In this document: in pieces, positions 24,705-34,823 of the stretch | How the letters are laid out: every line of letters starts with the position of its first letter | Position numbering within the stretch: the stretch's first letter is position 1 | NCBI GenBank assembly: GCA_963802415.1 | Contig: CAWDIH010000002.1 | Coordinates: 186,001 to 250,000, forward strand | Reading direction: 5' to 3' | DNA from: DATAES01 sp963802415 | Lineage (GTDB): Bacteria; Actinomycetota; Acidimicrobiia; Acidimicrobiales; JACDCH01 | DNA: 64,000 bases | Notes under the pieces: model-generated | Told to the model about the DNA's origin: nothing | What the model saw: the letters and a program-made list of their open reading frames with translations, nothing else | Databases searched by the model: none | Program-made: the position numbers and the translations under genes

Positions 24705-25235
24705 TCTTTCGCGTCGAAGGCGGCTTCTACCGGGTCTTCTACCGGGTTGAAGCCGGTAGAAGTGATGAGTCCGGCGAACAGCCGCGCCGCGTCGGCTTGC
24801 ATGCCGGGCAGCACGTGCTGGTAGGTGGCCATGGTGAAGCCGGGGGTCGCGTGGCCAAGACGTTCGCTGACGACCTTGATGGGCACGCTTTCTTTGAGCA
24901 TGAGTGACGCGTGGGTGTGTCTGAGGTCGTGAAGTCGAAGGCGCGGGACGCCGGCGGTGGCGACGATCCGGTTGAACGTTTGTGAGAACACGTCGGGATG
25001 AATCGCGTCACCGGTCGGCGCCGCGAACACTCGGTCGTCGTCGCCGACTGGTCGGCCGATTTCGGAGCTCCGCCGTTTCCGCCAGGCGCAGGACTTCGAC
25101 GGTGATGGTGTCGAGGTCGACGGAGCGACGGGAGCTGCGGGTCTTGCCGGGGGTGTCGTGCAGTTCGTAGGCGACGGACACCAGCGCGCGATTGATGGCG
25201 AGGCGGGCCACGTCGAGGTCGACGTGTGTCCTGGA
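24683..25235 (-). pseudogene. Tyrosine integrase, C-terminal part only, frameshifted
   Basis: The remains read VDLDVARLAINRALVSVAYE then TRSSRRSVDLDTITVEVL. After a frame change near 25090 they continue DDDRVFAAPTGDAIHPDVF and the catalytic end: HDLRHTHASLML (HxxR), LGHATPGFT (His) and ATYQHVLP (Tyr nucleophile). The N-terminal arm-binding domain and the first catalytic arginine are gone, cut off where the IS630 remnant starts. The gene points toward attachment core 2, 12 bases away, as expected for the integrase of element B. It is dead as it stands. Confidence 0.85.
24724..24762. repeat. Arm-like repeats CTTCTACCGG at the left end of element B
   Basis: CTTCTACCGGGT twice in tandem (24724-24735 and 24736-24747), then inverted CCGGTAGAAG at 24753-24762. 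They lie in the 3' coding end of the integrase, 54 bases after the core. The layout is that of the other left ends; the sequence is unrelated. Confidence 0.6.
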
Positions 25236-25327
25236 AGGAAGATCCGTCGAAGAATCTTCGGTGATGGGGAATTTTCGCAGTGGGGCCGCGTTCGTCCGGT
25301 GTTGTCGGCCAACATCGGACGGACACC

Positions 25328-25639
25328 ATGGCACGAGCGGACGACCGACCGTCGAGGTCACCTTGAACGCCGATGACCGCAAGACGCTGGGGCGGTGGAC
25401 GCGCCGGCACAGCTCGTCGCAGGCATTGGCGTTGCGCGTCAGGATCGTGTTGGCGTGCGCGGCGGGACCGTTACACCGACATCGGGATGGCGCTGCGGGT
25501 GCACCCGATTACGGTGGCGAAATGGCGGCACCGGTTCGCTCCAGACGGTGTCGACGGTCTGGTTGACGCGCCCCGTCCGGGTGCGGACCTTCCCGTTGTC
25601 AAGGTCGGAGCCAGTGCCCCTCTGCCGACGACGGCGTGA
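25328..25639 (+). mobile_element. IS630-family transposase remnant (copy 1)
   Basis: The first residues after ATG 25328 are shifted. The reading then gives VEVTLNADDRKTLGRW, RRHSSSQALALRVRIVLACA and, in another frame, DIGMALRVHPITVAKWRHRF and GVDGLVDAPRPGA. This is the helix-turn-helix half of an IS630 transposase, very like the copy at 29196. About 90 bases upstream (25240-25330) are also shared with that copy. The DDE half is missing. It truncates the integrase. Confidence 0.75.
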
Positions 25640-25716
25640 CTACGACATTAGGATTGAATAGCGTCGAGCGCCATACCCGTCCGCCGCGACCGAGCGCTAC
25701 CCGCGAAAATGAGCCG

Positions 25717-27102
25717 ATGACCGAACGGGACGACCGCGTCGCCGCATTGCGGTATGGCGCCCATAGGGAGGGCTGGACGCGGCGTGAGTTCGTCGCGAGC
25801 CTTCTTGGCGGCGCGGTCGCCGTCGAGGCGCTGCGAGTGCCTATCGGGGCGGCGCGACCGCGCTTTCCGCTTGCCGATGACTTCGACGCTGACGTCGCCA
25901 CCGCATGGTTCGACCTGTCCCTTCGACTGGTGCAGACCACGGGCGGCTACAGCCCGCCCGTTCGCGTCGCGGGCGTTCGGCTATGCGGGCCTCACCCTCT
26001 ACGAGGCGCTGGTGCCGGGCATCACGGAGTACCGGTCGTTGGGCGGTGTGCTTGGCGACCTGGAGCCGCTGCCTGCCGCGAGAAAGAACAAGGCGTACGA
26101 CTGGCCCACCGTCGCGAATGCTGCCCTGGCGGCTATCTTCCGTGACCTCTTCGCCACCACCGACGCCGACAACCTGGCCGCGGTGGACGTCCTGGAGGCT
26201 TCCTTCAACGACCGCTTCGGAGTCGGCCTGCCCCAGGACGTGTTCAAGCGGTCGCTGCGCCGGGGCAGCGCGGTCGCGGCCGCCCTCTTCGACTATTCCA
26301 AGAGCGACGGTGGGCACGAGGCCTACCTCAACAGCTTTCCGCCCTACGCCCCGCCGGTAGGCCCGGGGCTCTGGACGCCCACCCCACCTGGGTTTCTGCC
26401 GGCTCTGCAGCCCTACTGGGGTCGGAACCGCGGATTCGCTCTCGCCGACGGGTCGGAATGTTCGCCCGGCGCCCACCCTCTGTACTCGGAGGATCCGTCA
26501 TCGGCGTTCTATGCGGAAGGATTCGAGGTTTGCCAGACGGTGAACAATCGCACCCCCGAGCAGGAGGCCACCGCTCTGTATTGGGCGGACGATCCCGCGA
26601 CGAGCCCGACCCCGGCTGGCCATTCGATCTCGATCGCCACCCAGGTGCTGCGAGGGGAACGGGCCAGCCTCGCGACTGCTGCCGTGGTGTACGCCATGGT
26701 GGGGATGGCGGTCGCCGACGCCTTCGTCGCCTGCTGGTTTCAGAAGTATCGGTACAACTTGGTCCGTCCGGTGACGTACATCCAACGGCTGATCGACCCG
26801 GACTGGTTGCCGATTCTCGTCACCCCGCCTTTCCCTGAGTACACCTCGGGGCACTCAGTCCAGTCGGGGCCGCCTTCGAGGTTCTCACCGACCTGTACGG
26901 GGACAAATACGACTTCGTCGACCACACTCACGACGACCGCGGCTTGCCTCCTCGCAGCTTCGGCTCGTTCCTCGAGGCGGCAGAGGAGGCGGCCATTTCC
27001 CGCGTTTACGGCGGCATCCACTACCGGTCCGCCGTCGCCAACGGGGTCACGCAGGGGCGGTGCGTCGGACGGAAGGTGAGCGCGCTCCCTTTCCGGGGCT
27101 GA
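25717..27102 (+). pseudogene. Vanadium-dependent haloperoxidase-like protein (PAP2 fold), two frameshifts
   Basis: ATG 25717 starts a reading with GWTRREFVASLLGGAVAV, a twin-arginine-style signal. The frame changes near 25962 and near 26868. The joined protein has QKYRYNLVRPVTYI, then PEYTSGHSVQSGAAFEVL and the end RVYGGIHYRSAVANG. These are the three vanadate or phosphate-binding motifs of the PAP2/vanadium haloperoxidase family, with the conserved Lys, Arg, SGHS and the His that binds vanadate. About 460 residues is normal for bacterial members. It would act outside the membrane, oxidising halides or removing phosphate. Both breaks lie in G/C-rich runs, so the gene may be whole in the living cell. 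Confidence 0.8.
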
Positions 27103-27231
27103 GTACCCGCCGATCGGAGCGGCGGACGTCTTGGCCGGCGCCACTGCACTTGTTCCAACAGCGGGAAGGAATAGCGGATACCCCGCCCCTTGCGAGGCGA
27201 GGTATCTCCAATTGCTTTGATCTACTCTATT

Positions 27232-27681
27232 CTACTTTTGACCAACAACTGCACAACGATAGATCTCGTCCGTGTCGTCGAGAGTGATTTGACCTGCAGC
27301 TGCAGCGGCCAGGACCTCCGCTTCAGAAACGAACTGGTGAGGCGCAAATCCAGCGTTGAACGTGTAGAGGACTTGTTGCCACAAGGGATTGAATCCGTCC
27401 CCCTGGATGGCATCGATCACAGGAAGAAACTCCTGTTCGTCGTCCAGATCGTTCGAGGCATAGATCGTGTTGATGCTCGGGTTGTTGAATAGCGGACCGC
27501 CTTCGGCGGGGTCCGGCATTTCTTTCATGTTGACCGTGACTTGCTCACCATCGTGGAAAGCGGGCATCTGACCCGCAGCGCCATTCATGCTTCCTTGCGC
27601 TGCGACTGGACCAGCTGTACCCAGAATGCAGACCAACACAAGAGGGATGAATGCACGCGCCATTTTCCATCCGATGTTCAT
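27232..27681 (-). CDS. Secreted protein of unknown function
   Basis: A 149-residue protein with a signal peptide (MNIGWKMARAFIPLVLVCIL, cut near VAAQG). The mature part is acidic with DPAEGGPLFNNPSINTIYA and FNPLWQQVLYTFNAGFAP. No domain is recognised. ATG 27681 has AAGGAGGAACA just upstream, one of the best ribosome sites in the window. The surrounding 600 bases are clearly lower in GC than the rest, so it likely came from another genus. It lies upstream of nothing on its strand and downstream of OsmC. Confidence 0.7.
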   Translation of the reverse strand: MNIGWKMARAFIPLVLVCILGTAGPVAAQGSMNGAAGQMPAFHDGEQVTVNMKEMPDPAEGGPLFNNPSINTIYASNDLDDEQEFLPVIDAIQGDGFNPLWQQVLYTFNAGFAPHQFVSEAEVLAAAAAGQITLDDTDEIYRCAVVGQK

Positions 27682-27837
27682 ATTGTTCCTCCTTATTGCT
27701 CCTCGCTGTGGTTCTTCTCCATAGCTCTCGTTGCTGACGGAACTGCCGAGCCCACCGCCGACGTGGCCGCGCCCAATCGTCGTGCTGTTCCTCTTCTCCT
27801 CCAAGTCCTCCCTGTGCTCGCGCACCTCACGCGTCAC

Positions 27838-28304
27838 TTACGCCGGCACCGAAGACCCGGATGCCTCGTCCAGCGTGGTGTGCACGCGGATCTCGACATT
27901 CCCCCAGAGCGCGCGTTGGAGACCGGGCAGTTGCGCTCGGCCTCGTGCGCCGCCCGCTCGAACGAAGCCGGGTCCGCGCCAGGCACCACACCGTGCACGT
28001 CGAGCTCGCTCGAGGCGATCTTCGATGTGTCGGACGTTTCCAGCGTCACGGTCGCCGTGACCTGCAGATGCTCCGGGGGTGTCTTCTGGCCGGCGAGGAT
28101 CGAGCCGAACGCGATCGTGAAGCACGCTGCGTGCGCCGCCGCGATCAGCTCTTCGGGGCTGGTCTTGGCCTCGGGCGCTCCGAGGCGCGACACGACGGTG
28201 ACGGGTAGTTCACCAAGCGGGCCACTGCCTCCGGAAGCCACTTCGGAACCCCGCGCTATCGTGCCGGTCCAGTCGACTACCGCCGTTCGTTGGACCGATG
28301 CCAT
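27838..28304 (-). CDS. OsmC/Ohr-family peroxiredoxin, one frameshift near 27912
   Basis: An organic peroxide reductase. ATG 28304 follows AAAGGAGGATCC. The protein reads VDWTGTIARGS, then SPEELIAAAHAACFTIAF with the first redox cysteine and EAERNCPVSNA with the second. The normal end LWGNVEIRVHTTLDE is in another frame after a shift near 27912. About 154 residues fits OsmC. Both catalytic cysteines are kept. It detoxifies hydroperoxides in the cytoplasm. Its place upstream of the low-GC secreted gene, same strand, suggests a shared promoter. Confidence 0.85.
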
Positions 28305-28802
28305 CGGATCCTCCTTTGACAACCCTCGTGTCGAATCAGCGAACGCAACGAAGCTGAGACTCGGGCTCGCGGTTCTCTCACGATCCGACCATCGCGCTGG
28401 GGCGGCGGATTGTCGTCAGGGCCAGCATCCGTTATGACTTCTGGTCTCCTGCAAGGCGATCTACCAGCTAGCTGCGACCCGCCCGCGGATCAGTCGACGC
28501 GCTGTCTGATCACTTCGTACGGGCCCGTCCAGTTGGCGACGCTGGCCGCGACGATGTGATCGGCGGTCGTGGGCTCGAATTCTCGTGATACACGTCACGC
28601 TCGAAGCACGGACGTCGTCATCGTCCTGCCGCAGACGGACGCTGAACTCGGCAGAGTGCTTCCGACGTTGGTCGAGTGCGCCGTCCTCGAGGAGGAGCAG
28701 CGCCTCCTCCGATGGCGAACCGCGGCCCAACGTCCATGCTGCACGGGAATCAATCTGCGCAGTGGGTCGAATGACGAGCTGCGTGGCCGCAACGCCCCGC
28801 TC
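28305..28802. other. Gap without a recognised gene
   Basis: Nothing convincing is seen on either strand. The right part runs into an IS630 fragment, so it may be scar sequence. Confidence 0.5.
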
Positions 28803-28960
28803 ACCACACCATCAAAGAACTGGCCGCCGACATCGAAGCGTGGTCCGACGCATGGAACGACAACCCCGCGTCCCGTTCGTATCGCACAAGATCGCAGAAC
28901 AGATCCTCGAACGCCTCGCCGGCTACTGCACGCCATCAACCAAGACGCAACCCCGCATGA
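28803..28960 (+). mobile_element. IS630-type transposase, C-terminal fragment
   Basis: The reading gives HHTIKELAADIEAWSDAWND then, with a shift, SHKIAEQILERLAGYC. This is the usual C-terminal tail of IS630-family transposases. It is not part of the neighbouring copy at 29196, whose own tail is missing, but could be its tail after rearrangement. Confidence 0.6.
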
Positions 28961-29195
28961 CAAGCGAGATTTCACAGTGTTTCAGGCTTCGCAGGACACG
29001 AAGGAAATGCCCTGCATTTTCGAGGGCCGAGGACGCTGCGAGCGTCGAAGCTGGCCGGCGAGGTGTGCGACAGCATTGCTCAGCAGCCTCCTACTAGCCT
29101 GGAAGGTTGTTTTGCCAAGAAATCTTGGCTGATCGGGAATTTCCGCGGTGGAGCCGCGTTCGTCCGGTGTTGTCGACCAACATCGGAGGGACACC

Positions 29196-29782
29196 ATGGC
29201 ACGCCGCGGACGACCGGCCGTCGCGATCATCTTGAGCGCCGATGAGCGCAACACGCTGCAGCGCTGGGCGCAGCGTCACTCGTCGTCGCAGGCGTTGGCG
29301 TTGCGCAGCAAGATCGTGTTGGCCTGCGCGCGGGGAGACGCCCATCGCGACATCGCCGCCAAGTTGGGCTGCCACCCGACCACGGTGGGCAAGTGGCGCC
29401 ACCGGTTCGCGGTTGACCATGTCGATGGGCTGGTGGATGCACCTCGGCCCGGCGCGGCGCGCACCATCGGCGACGACGTGATCGAAGCGATCGTGGTCGA
29501 AACGCTCGAGACGGCACCGCCGGACGCGACGCACTGGTCGACCCGGGGGCTCGCGGCCAAGCACGGGATCAGTCACACCACGGTGGGGGCGATCTGGCGG
29601 GCGTTCGGGCTCAAACCGTGGCGCCAGGACAGCTTCAAGGTGTCCCCCGATCCCGACCTGGTCGACAAGATCCGCGACATCGTCGGCCTGTACCTGAACC
29701 CGCCGGTCGCCGCCGCGGTGTTCGCCGTCGACCAGAAGCCTCAGATACAGGCGCTCAACCGCACCGCGCCGACACTGCCGCC
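29196..29782 (+). mobile_element. IS630-family transposase, N-terminal two thirds (copy 2)
   Basis: From ATG 29196: MARRGRPAVAIILSADERN, helix-turn-helix segments (DIAAKLGCHPTTVGKWRHRF and AAKHGISHTTVGAIWRAFGL), then the start of the DDE domain VFAVDQKPQIQALNRTAP with the first Asp. It stops abruptly at about 29780 and fuses in frame to unrelated coding sequence. The upstream 90 bases match those of copy 1. It is not functional. Confidence 0.8.
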
Positions 29783-30034
29783 GTCTACGCGATCGAGGCT
29801 GTCGAGCAGGGCGTCGCCCTCGCCCGCGGCAAGACCACGCCGAGCAAGGCGGCGAAGGAGTTCGCGCTCGCGCCCGTCGGGTTCGCGAAGGACACCGCCG
29901 ACCTGGCCGTCTACGGCTACAAGCTCGTCAGCCGCAGGCACCGAGCGATCCGCAAGACCCAGCGGAAGTGGCGGTCCATCAACTTCATTCCCGACCTGAA
30001 GCGTTCAGACCCAGGCCGGCCGACTGCGGCGTAG
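29783..30034 (+). pseudogene. Unknown protein fragment fused to the IS630 remnant
   Basis: About 83 residues, beginning YAIEAVEQGVALARG and ending RSINFIPDLKRSDPG. It is basic with a helical pattern. It is in another frame from the transposase and has no start codon of its own at the joint. It may be the end of an element-borne gene cut by the IS. No family is recognised. Confidence 0.4.
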
Positions 30035-30199
30035 CTACTTCGCCCAGAATTGCCGGTAGATGGCAGGCAACCACCGCGAGCACGGCAGGGCCGATGACCT
30101 CTTGGCCCCCGACCGATTCGGCGATCGGCTCGTCGGCGGGGCCGACAGGCCCGCGTCACAGAACGCGCTGTGCCAGGCCACGACGGAGGTGCGCTCCAA

Positions 30200-30755
30200 C
30201 GCCGGCTGAGGGGCGTCGTCAGTGATGCTCGACGAGTGCCCGCGCGGCGCGCTCGTCAGGCAGATAGCGCGCCAGCAGACCGCGGGCCTGTTGTCTGACT
30301 TTGGCGTTGTCGTCGTCGCGCAAACATGCAGCGATGATCGGCACCACGTCCACACAAACAGGCTCCGCCTTGCAGCGATCACACGAAAGCGCGTGCAAGG
30401 CATGCCGTCGCACCCTTGGCACTTCATCCCCGACAAGTGCCTCCACAAACACCAGTACTGACTCGTCGCCGTCAACGTGATCGAGCACCGTCAAGCATTG
30501 CCATCGGATTCTCCGGTCCGCGAGATCGCGCTCCGAGTCGCAGCAACGCGGCATCGACCTGACCGGATAAGCGCAACGCAGGGAACTGTCGCGACGGCGT
30601 CGCTACGAAACGAAGCACGTGCTTCTCAATCCGATCCCGAAGTGTCTCATCCGCGAACGCGACCGTAGCGAGAGCCCCCAGTGCAACCGACGAGTAGGCA
30701 ATCCGAGCGTCCCTTGCCGCTCGGGGAGGAGGCGCGAACATGCTGCCGTGCCTCG
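30200..30755. repeat. 556-base repeat, copy 1
   Basis: Nearly identical to 51180-51737 in the same orientation. Differences are scattered single bases and a small indel near 30515. It holds a HEAT-repeat gene on the minus strand. The repeats are 21 kb apart and could recombine. Confidence 0.9.
30219..30741 (-). pseudogene. HEAT-repeat protein, copy 1 (frameshifted)
   Basis: The same gene as at 51199-51723. The start MFAPPPRAARDARIAYSSVA is read to LLRLGARS, where a short indel near 30515 shifts the frame; the rest (RIRWQCLTVLDHVDGDESV to ARALVEHH) is in another frame. Helical repeats of HEAT type are seen, with DEVPRVRRHALHALSCDRCK. No catalytic site is present. The intact copy shows what was lost. 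Confidence 0.7.
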
Positions 30756-30946
30756 ATCTGCCGTTACCTGCGCTGTCTGTCAGCGGTCTCGGACTCGTGG
30801 CTCGAACAATCCCGCAGGCGACGTCTTCATCTGCGACGAATGCCAGGGCTGACGCCAACCAGTTCATTGAGATCCAGGACAGCATGTGGGCCCAGGCTGG
30901 CGAAGCGGAGTCAACCGACGAGACCGAGAAGCCGGCGGATCCCTGA
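30748..30946 (+). pseudogene. Small ClpX-type zinc-finger protein, frameshifted
   Basis: From GTG 30748: VTCAVCQRSRT and GDVFICDECQ, a four-cysteine CxxC pair as in the ClpX N-terminal zinc domain (CSFCGK to YICDEC). After a shift near 30846 the reading goes to ANQFIEIQDSMWAQAGE and ends at 30946. No ATPase part follows. Stand-alone domains of this type are known in actinobacteria. Function is unknown; a protein-binding adaptor is possible. Confidence 0.5.
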
Positions 30947-31117
30947 TCTCCGGCCCGGAGCGATACCGCGTCGTTCGTGCTCCAGCACGCGAGCGAAGGA
31001 TCCGGCAATCCCGCCGCTGTACGACGGCGCTCCAGAACGGGCATTATGTGTGGCTAAGTCGAGCGGGTGCGGCCGTGGCGGCTCTTGCCACGCTCGAGTC
31101 CCTGGTTTCGAGAGACG

Positions 31118-32251
31118 GTGAATACTCCACCTAGCGATCAGCTCGTCCGCACAGAGGTCGCACTGCAGCGGCTGGCGATGCTCGTCGCCCGCGGCGCGGA
31201 GTCGCAGGATGTGTTCGCTGCGTTTACCGCGGAGATCGGCCCGGTGCTGGCTGTTCCGTTCGTGGGCGTCCTGCGGTACGACGGGGAGGACGCGGTGATC
31301 GTCGGCTTGTGGAGCGAAAGTGGCAAGCCGTACCCGATTCAAGTAGGTGACCGAAGACCGCTCGACGACTGGTGGCTCGTCGCGCTGGTGTTTAGGACCG
31401 GGCGTGCGACGCGCATCGATGACTACATGTCGGGCGAATGGGCCGCCAGGGCGCGCGATTGGGGTCTTGGGTCGGCGGTCGCGGTGCCGATCACTGTGGC
31501 CGCCCGACTCTGGGGTTGCGTGATCGTCGGGGCCCTCGAAGGGGAGTCCCTGCCGTCGGACACCGAGGCACAGCTGGCGTCATTCACCGAGCTTGCCGCG
31601 ATGGCGATCGCCAACGCCGAAGCCAAGGAGGCGCTGACCGCATCGCGCGCCCGGATAATTGCTGCTGCAGACGAGGGTCGCCGCCAGATCGAGCGTGATC
31701 TGCATGACGGCGCGCAGCAGGGCCTCGTTTCTTTGGCCCTTCACCTGCGAGGCGCGCGCGCATCGGTGCCAGCCGACGCCGATGCGTTGGCTGAACAGTT
31801 GGACCGTGCGGTGACGATGCTCACGGTAGTGCTCGATGAGTTGAGCGAGATCGTCCACGGCGTCCACCCGACGGTCCTCAGCCAAGCCGGGCTGCACCCC
31901 GCGCTCAAGGGGCTCGCTCGGCGCTCTGCGGTTCCAGTCCAGCTGGACATTCGCGCCGAGCGACGGTTGCCCGAGCACGTCGAACTCTGCGCCTACTACG
32001 TGATCGCCGAGGCGCTGACCAACACGGCAAAGCACGCCGCAGCCTCCGAAGTCCATGTCAACGTTGTGGCCGACGACGAGATGCTGCGCATTGAGGTTCG
32101 CGACAACGGGCGAGGAGGCGCCAATATCGAGGGCGGCTCAGGCATCGTCGGACTCAAGGATCGCGTCGACGCGCTCGGCGGTTTCCTCGTTCTAGACAGC
32201 CCACCCGGCAGTGGCACCACCCTTGCGATGACTCTGCCGCTCAGCGGCTGA
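31118..32251 (+). CDS. Sensor histidine kinase, GAF plus NarL-type
   Basis: A 377-residue soluble kinase. A GAF domain covers about residues 10-165 (PVLAVPFVGVLRYDGEDA, AVPITVAARLWGCVIVGAL). The HisKA_3 box has RRQIERDLHDGAQQGLVSLA with the phospho-His. The ATPase end has IAEALTNTAKHAAAS, DNGRGGANIEGGSGIVGLKDR and a final TTLAMTLP. This is the NarX/DesK class that pairs with LuxR-type regulators. None is next to it; the closest such regulator in the window is at 42836. GTG 31118 is chosen as the last start before the GAF domain. It is intact, unlike its neighbours. Confidence 0.88.
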   Translation: MNTPPSDQLVRTEVALQRLAMLVARGAESQDVFAAFTAEIGPVLAVPFVGVLRYDGEDAVIVGLWSESGKPYPIQVGDRRPLDDWWLVALVFRTGRATRIDDYMSGEWAARARDWGLGSAVAVPITVAARLWGCVIVGALEGESLPSDTEAQLASFTELAAMAIANAEAKEALTASRARIIAAADEGRRQIERDLHDGAQQGLVSLALHLRGARASVPADADALAEQLDRAVTMLTVVLDELSEIVHGVHPTVLSQAGLHPALKGLARRSAVPVQLDIRAERRLPEHVELCAYYVIAEALTNTAKHAAASEVHVNVVADDEMLRIEVRDNGRGGANIEGGSGIVGLKDRVDALGGFLVLDSPPGSGTTLAMTLPLSG

Positions 32252-32385
32252 TCGACCGTTCACCACTCGTCGACTTGCGTACACGCATAACGAAGCTCCT
32301 ATGGATGTCAAGGGCGTGTTTGCTGTGGTGCGGACAAGCCAGGGAGGGGCCACTCCGGGGCGGAGCTGGATGGGAGACTGGGATC

Positions 32386-33293
32386 ATGCGCCGGGGTCCT
32401 GTGAAGGGTTCGGAGATTGACGAGGTGCGGGCGTGGCGTGCTCCGGAGTACGACCGGATCCTTTTCATGCACGGAACGACGACCCAGTACAGCGTGGCTC
32501 CTCGCGGGGAGTACGTGATCGGCGTCGTTCACCGACGCAGCTTCAAGGCGACTCGTGGCAGGCGAACGCACGTGGTGAGGCCAGGCCAGCTGGTTGTCTG
32601 GGATCCTTCGGACAGACACGAAGGGACGTCGCTCGAGCGGGGCCCGTGGGAGGCGCGCTTGATGCTGATTGAACTCCCCGACCTCAACGCGCTGGCAACC
32701 GATCTGGAGACGCGAACGGTCGAGCTGGAGTTCCCGGACCCGGTCGTGGACAACAGGGAGCTGGCCAGCCGGTTCGTACGTCTCCATCGAGCGATGGACG
32801 GTCCCGCTTCCTCACTCGACGCGAGAGCAGGCTCTCGGCGTGGCTTCAAGACGTGGCCGCCCAGTCACCGCCGACAGGACGCGTGAGGCAGCGGCGCACG
32901 GCGAGGAGCGACCCGGCGCTCGGTCGGGCCCTTGAGTACCTCCGGGACAACAGCGCCAAGAACGTCTCGCTGGACCAACTCGCGGACGCGTCAGGCACGA
33001 GGAAGTTCCGACTGGTGCGGCTGTTTCGTGTGGCGTTCGGGGTCGGACCCCACGCGTTTCAGGCGAGCCAGCGGGTCGCCGCGGCGCGCCGGCTACTCGA
33101 ACGTGGTGTGGCGCCGGTCGAGGCTGCTGTCGAGGTCGGGTTCTTCGATCAGAGCCACCTTCATCGACACTTCCAGCCTCGGCTCGGGGTGACACCGAGG
33201 GAGTACGCGAGCTTGTTCAGCCCCGTCGGGAGACTCAGCGCGAGTCGACTCGCCCAGACGCTTCACCGAACACCCACGGGCTCGTCTCGTTGA
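32386..33293 (+). CDS. AraC-family regulator, one frameshift near 32822
   Basis: ATG 32386 starts a cupin-like sensing part (GEYVIGVVHRRSFKATRG, VVRPGQLVVWDPSDRHEG). The frame changes near 32822 and the DNA-binding half follows: two AraC helix-turn-helix units, NVSLDQLADASGTRKFRLVR and PVEAAVEVGFFDQSHLHRHF, with the usual GVTPREY end. About 302 residues fits the family. The ligand is unknown. Its end overlaps the end of the convergent aldo/keto reductase by 59 bases. A regulator beside a reductase suggests local control. Confidence 0.82.
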
Positions 33294-34260
33294 TGAAGTC
33301 AGTGGGGAAGCCGGCGACGAACTCTGACGCATCGTCGAGACGGCTCAGGGCCTCGGGCGGCAGTGTGCAGTCGACCGCTGCGAGGTTGTCGAGCAGCTGA
33401 TCGAGGCGACGCGCCCCGATGATGGGATGCACCGCGTTCGAGCGTGCTCTCGTCCAAGCGATCGCGACCTGCGATGCGCTCGCGCCCACTTCGCTGGCGA
33501 TTTCGTCGACGCTCCGGGCCAAAGCCAGGTCGCGTTCGATGAGCGAGTCCCTAGAGACACGGGTTCCTGACCCTGGCCCACCTTGGCGCGTGAACTTGCC
33601 GGAGAGGATGCCGCCCGCGAGCGGCGACCACGCGGCCACGCTCATGCCAAACGCGTGTGCCATCGGCAGGAGCTCTCCTTCGATGTCGCGCTGCACGAGG
33701 CTGTATGGCGCTTGGAGCGCGGCGAATGGGGTCCAGCCGTGCTGGCCGGCCAGGGTGTTGGCCTGGGCGACGACCCACGCGGGCGTGTCCGAGACACCGA
33801 CGTAGAGGACCTTGCCGTCGCGCACGACGTCATCGAGCGCCCGCATGGTTTCCTCGATCGGGGTGTGCGCATCCCAGAGGTGCACCCAGTAGAGGTCGAT
33901 GTAGTCCGCGCGCAGGCGGCGGAGGCTCGTATCGAGCGACAGGCGGAGGTTCTTGCGATGGTTGCCTGCCGCGTTGGGATCCGATCGGTCCCGTGACACC
34001 GTGTACTTCGTCGACACCCACGAACCGGTCGCGGCGACCTTCGAGCAGTTCACCCAGGATCGACTCGCTCGCCCCGCCGCGATAGTTGATCGCGGTGTCG
34101 ACGACGTTCCCGCCGGCTTCCGCGTACGCATCGAGAATCCGTCGACACTCCTCGGGATCGGCGCCGACGGTGTCGGGATCGCCGAAGGTCATGGCGCCCA
34201 GGAACAGTTCGGAGACCCGAAGCCGGTCCAGCCCAAGAGCCGGTAGCGCAGCTCGCTCAC
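33235..34260 (-). CDS. Aldo/keto reductase, two frameshifts
   Basis: The chain starts VSELRYRLLGWTG at GTG 34260. A base seems to be missing near 34224 (next part SELFLGAMTFGDPDTVGAD), and an extra G near 34014 leads to VSTKYTVSRDRSDPN. The rest is intact: RRLRADYIDLYWVHLWD with the catalytic His, ALQAPYSLVQRDIEGELLP, and the NADPH-binding end SNAVHPIIGARRLDQL. This is the YghZ/PhdYeN type of actinobacterial reductase, about 340 residues. It reduces carbonyls with NADPH. The start overlaps the upstream VOC gene by four bases. Confidence 0.85.
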
Positions 34261-34712
34261 ATGCCGAACATCTCGGCGACGGCGCGGGCCTTCTCCTCGT
34301 GCGGGACGTCGCGGACGTGCTGGGTGAGGCCCCACTTGTGTCCGAACGGATCGATCAGCTGGCCCTCGCGCTCGCCCCACACCATGTCCTGCAGAGGTCG
34401 TGCGACTTCGGCACCCGCGGCGATCGCACCAGCCCACACCGGGTCGACGTCGTCGAGGTGCAGGTACAGCACGACCGAGGGAGTAATCGGCGCCACTGCA
34501 TCGTGTTCGGGGAACTCGTCGGCGAGGACGAGCAGCGACGCCCCGAGCTCCAGCTGGACGTCGATCAGCCGACCGTCGGGCAACGTGATGCGGGTGCGCT
34601 CCTCAGCCCCGAGGACCTCGCAGTACCACGACGCCGCCCGACCAGCGTCGGCCACGATCGTGTGAACCGCGAGCTGGGGAGGGACATCGGCTCGTGCACC
34701 TGTGTCAGTCAT
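34257..34712 (-). CDS. VOC-family (glyoxalase-like) protein
   Basis: A 151-residue protein with two beta-alpha-beta halves: VHTIVADAGRAASWYCEVLG at the start and VVLYLHLDDVDPVWAG then GQLIDPFGHKWGLTQH near the end. Metal-binding positions of the superfamily are partly kept. It belongs to the PhnB-like group, often of unknown substrate. ATG 34712 is used. It overlaps the aldo/keto reductase start by four bases (GTGA), so the two are one unit and may handle the same compound. Confidence 0.8.
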   Translation of the reverse strand: MTDTGARADVPPQLAVHTIVADAGRAASWYCEVLGAEERTRITLPDGRLIDVQLELGASLLVLADEFPEHDAVAPITPSVVLYLHLDDVDPVWAGAIAAGAEVARPLQDMVWGEREGQLIDPFGHKWGLTQHVRDVPHEEKARAVAEMFGM

Positions 34713-34823
34713 GGATCGGCCTCCGACCGCGCACGCTGGAGCGAGGTCGCGTCAGCGCACCGTACGGTGCCGGACACTGCCGGTCTTGTACGTCCTTGCA
34801 GCTCGAGCCGATGGTTGCGGACG

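Noticed and set aside
29148..29999. A single 283-residue transposase gene
   Set aside because: Similarity to IS630 stops at about 29780; the remaining residues are an out-of-frame reading of another fragment.
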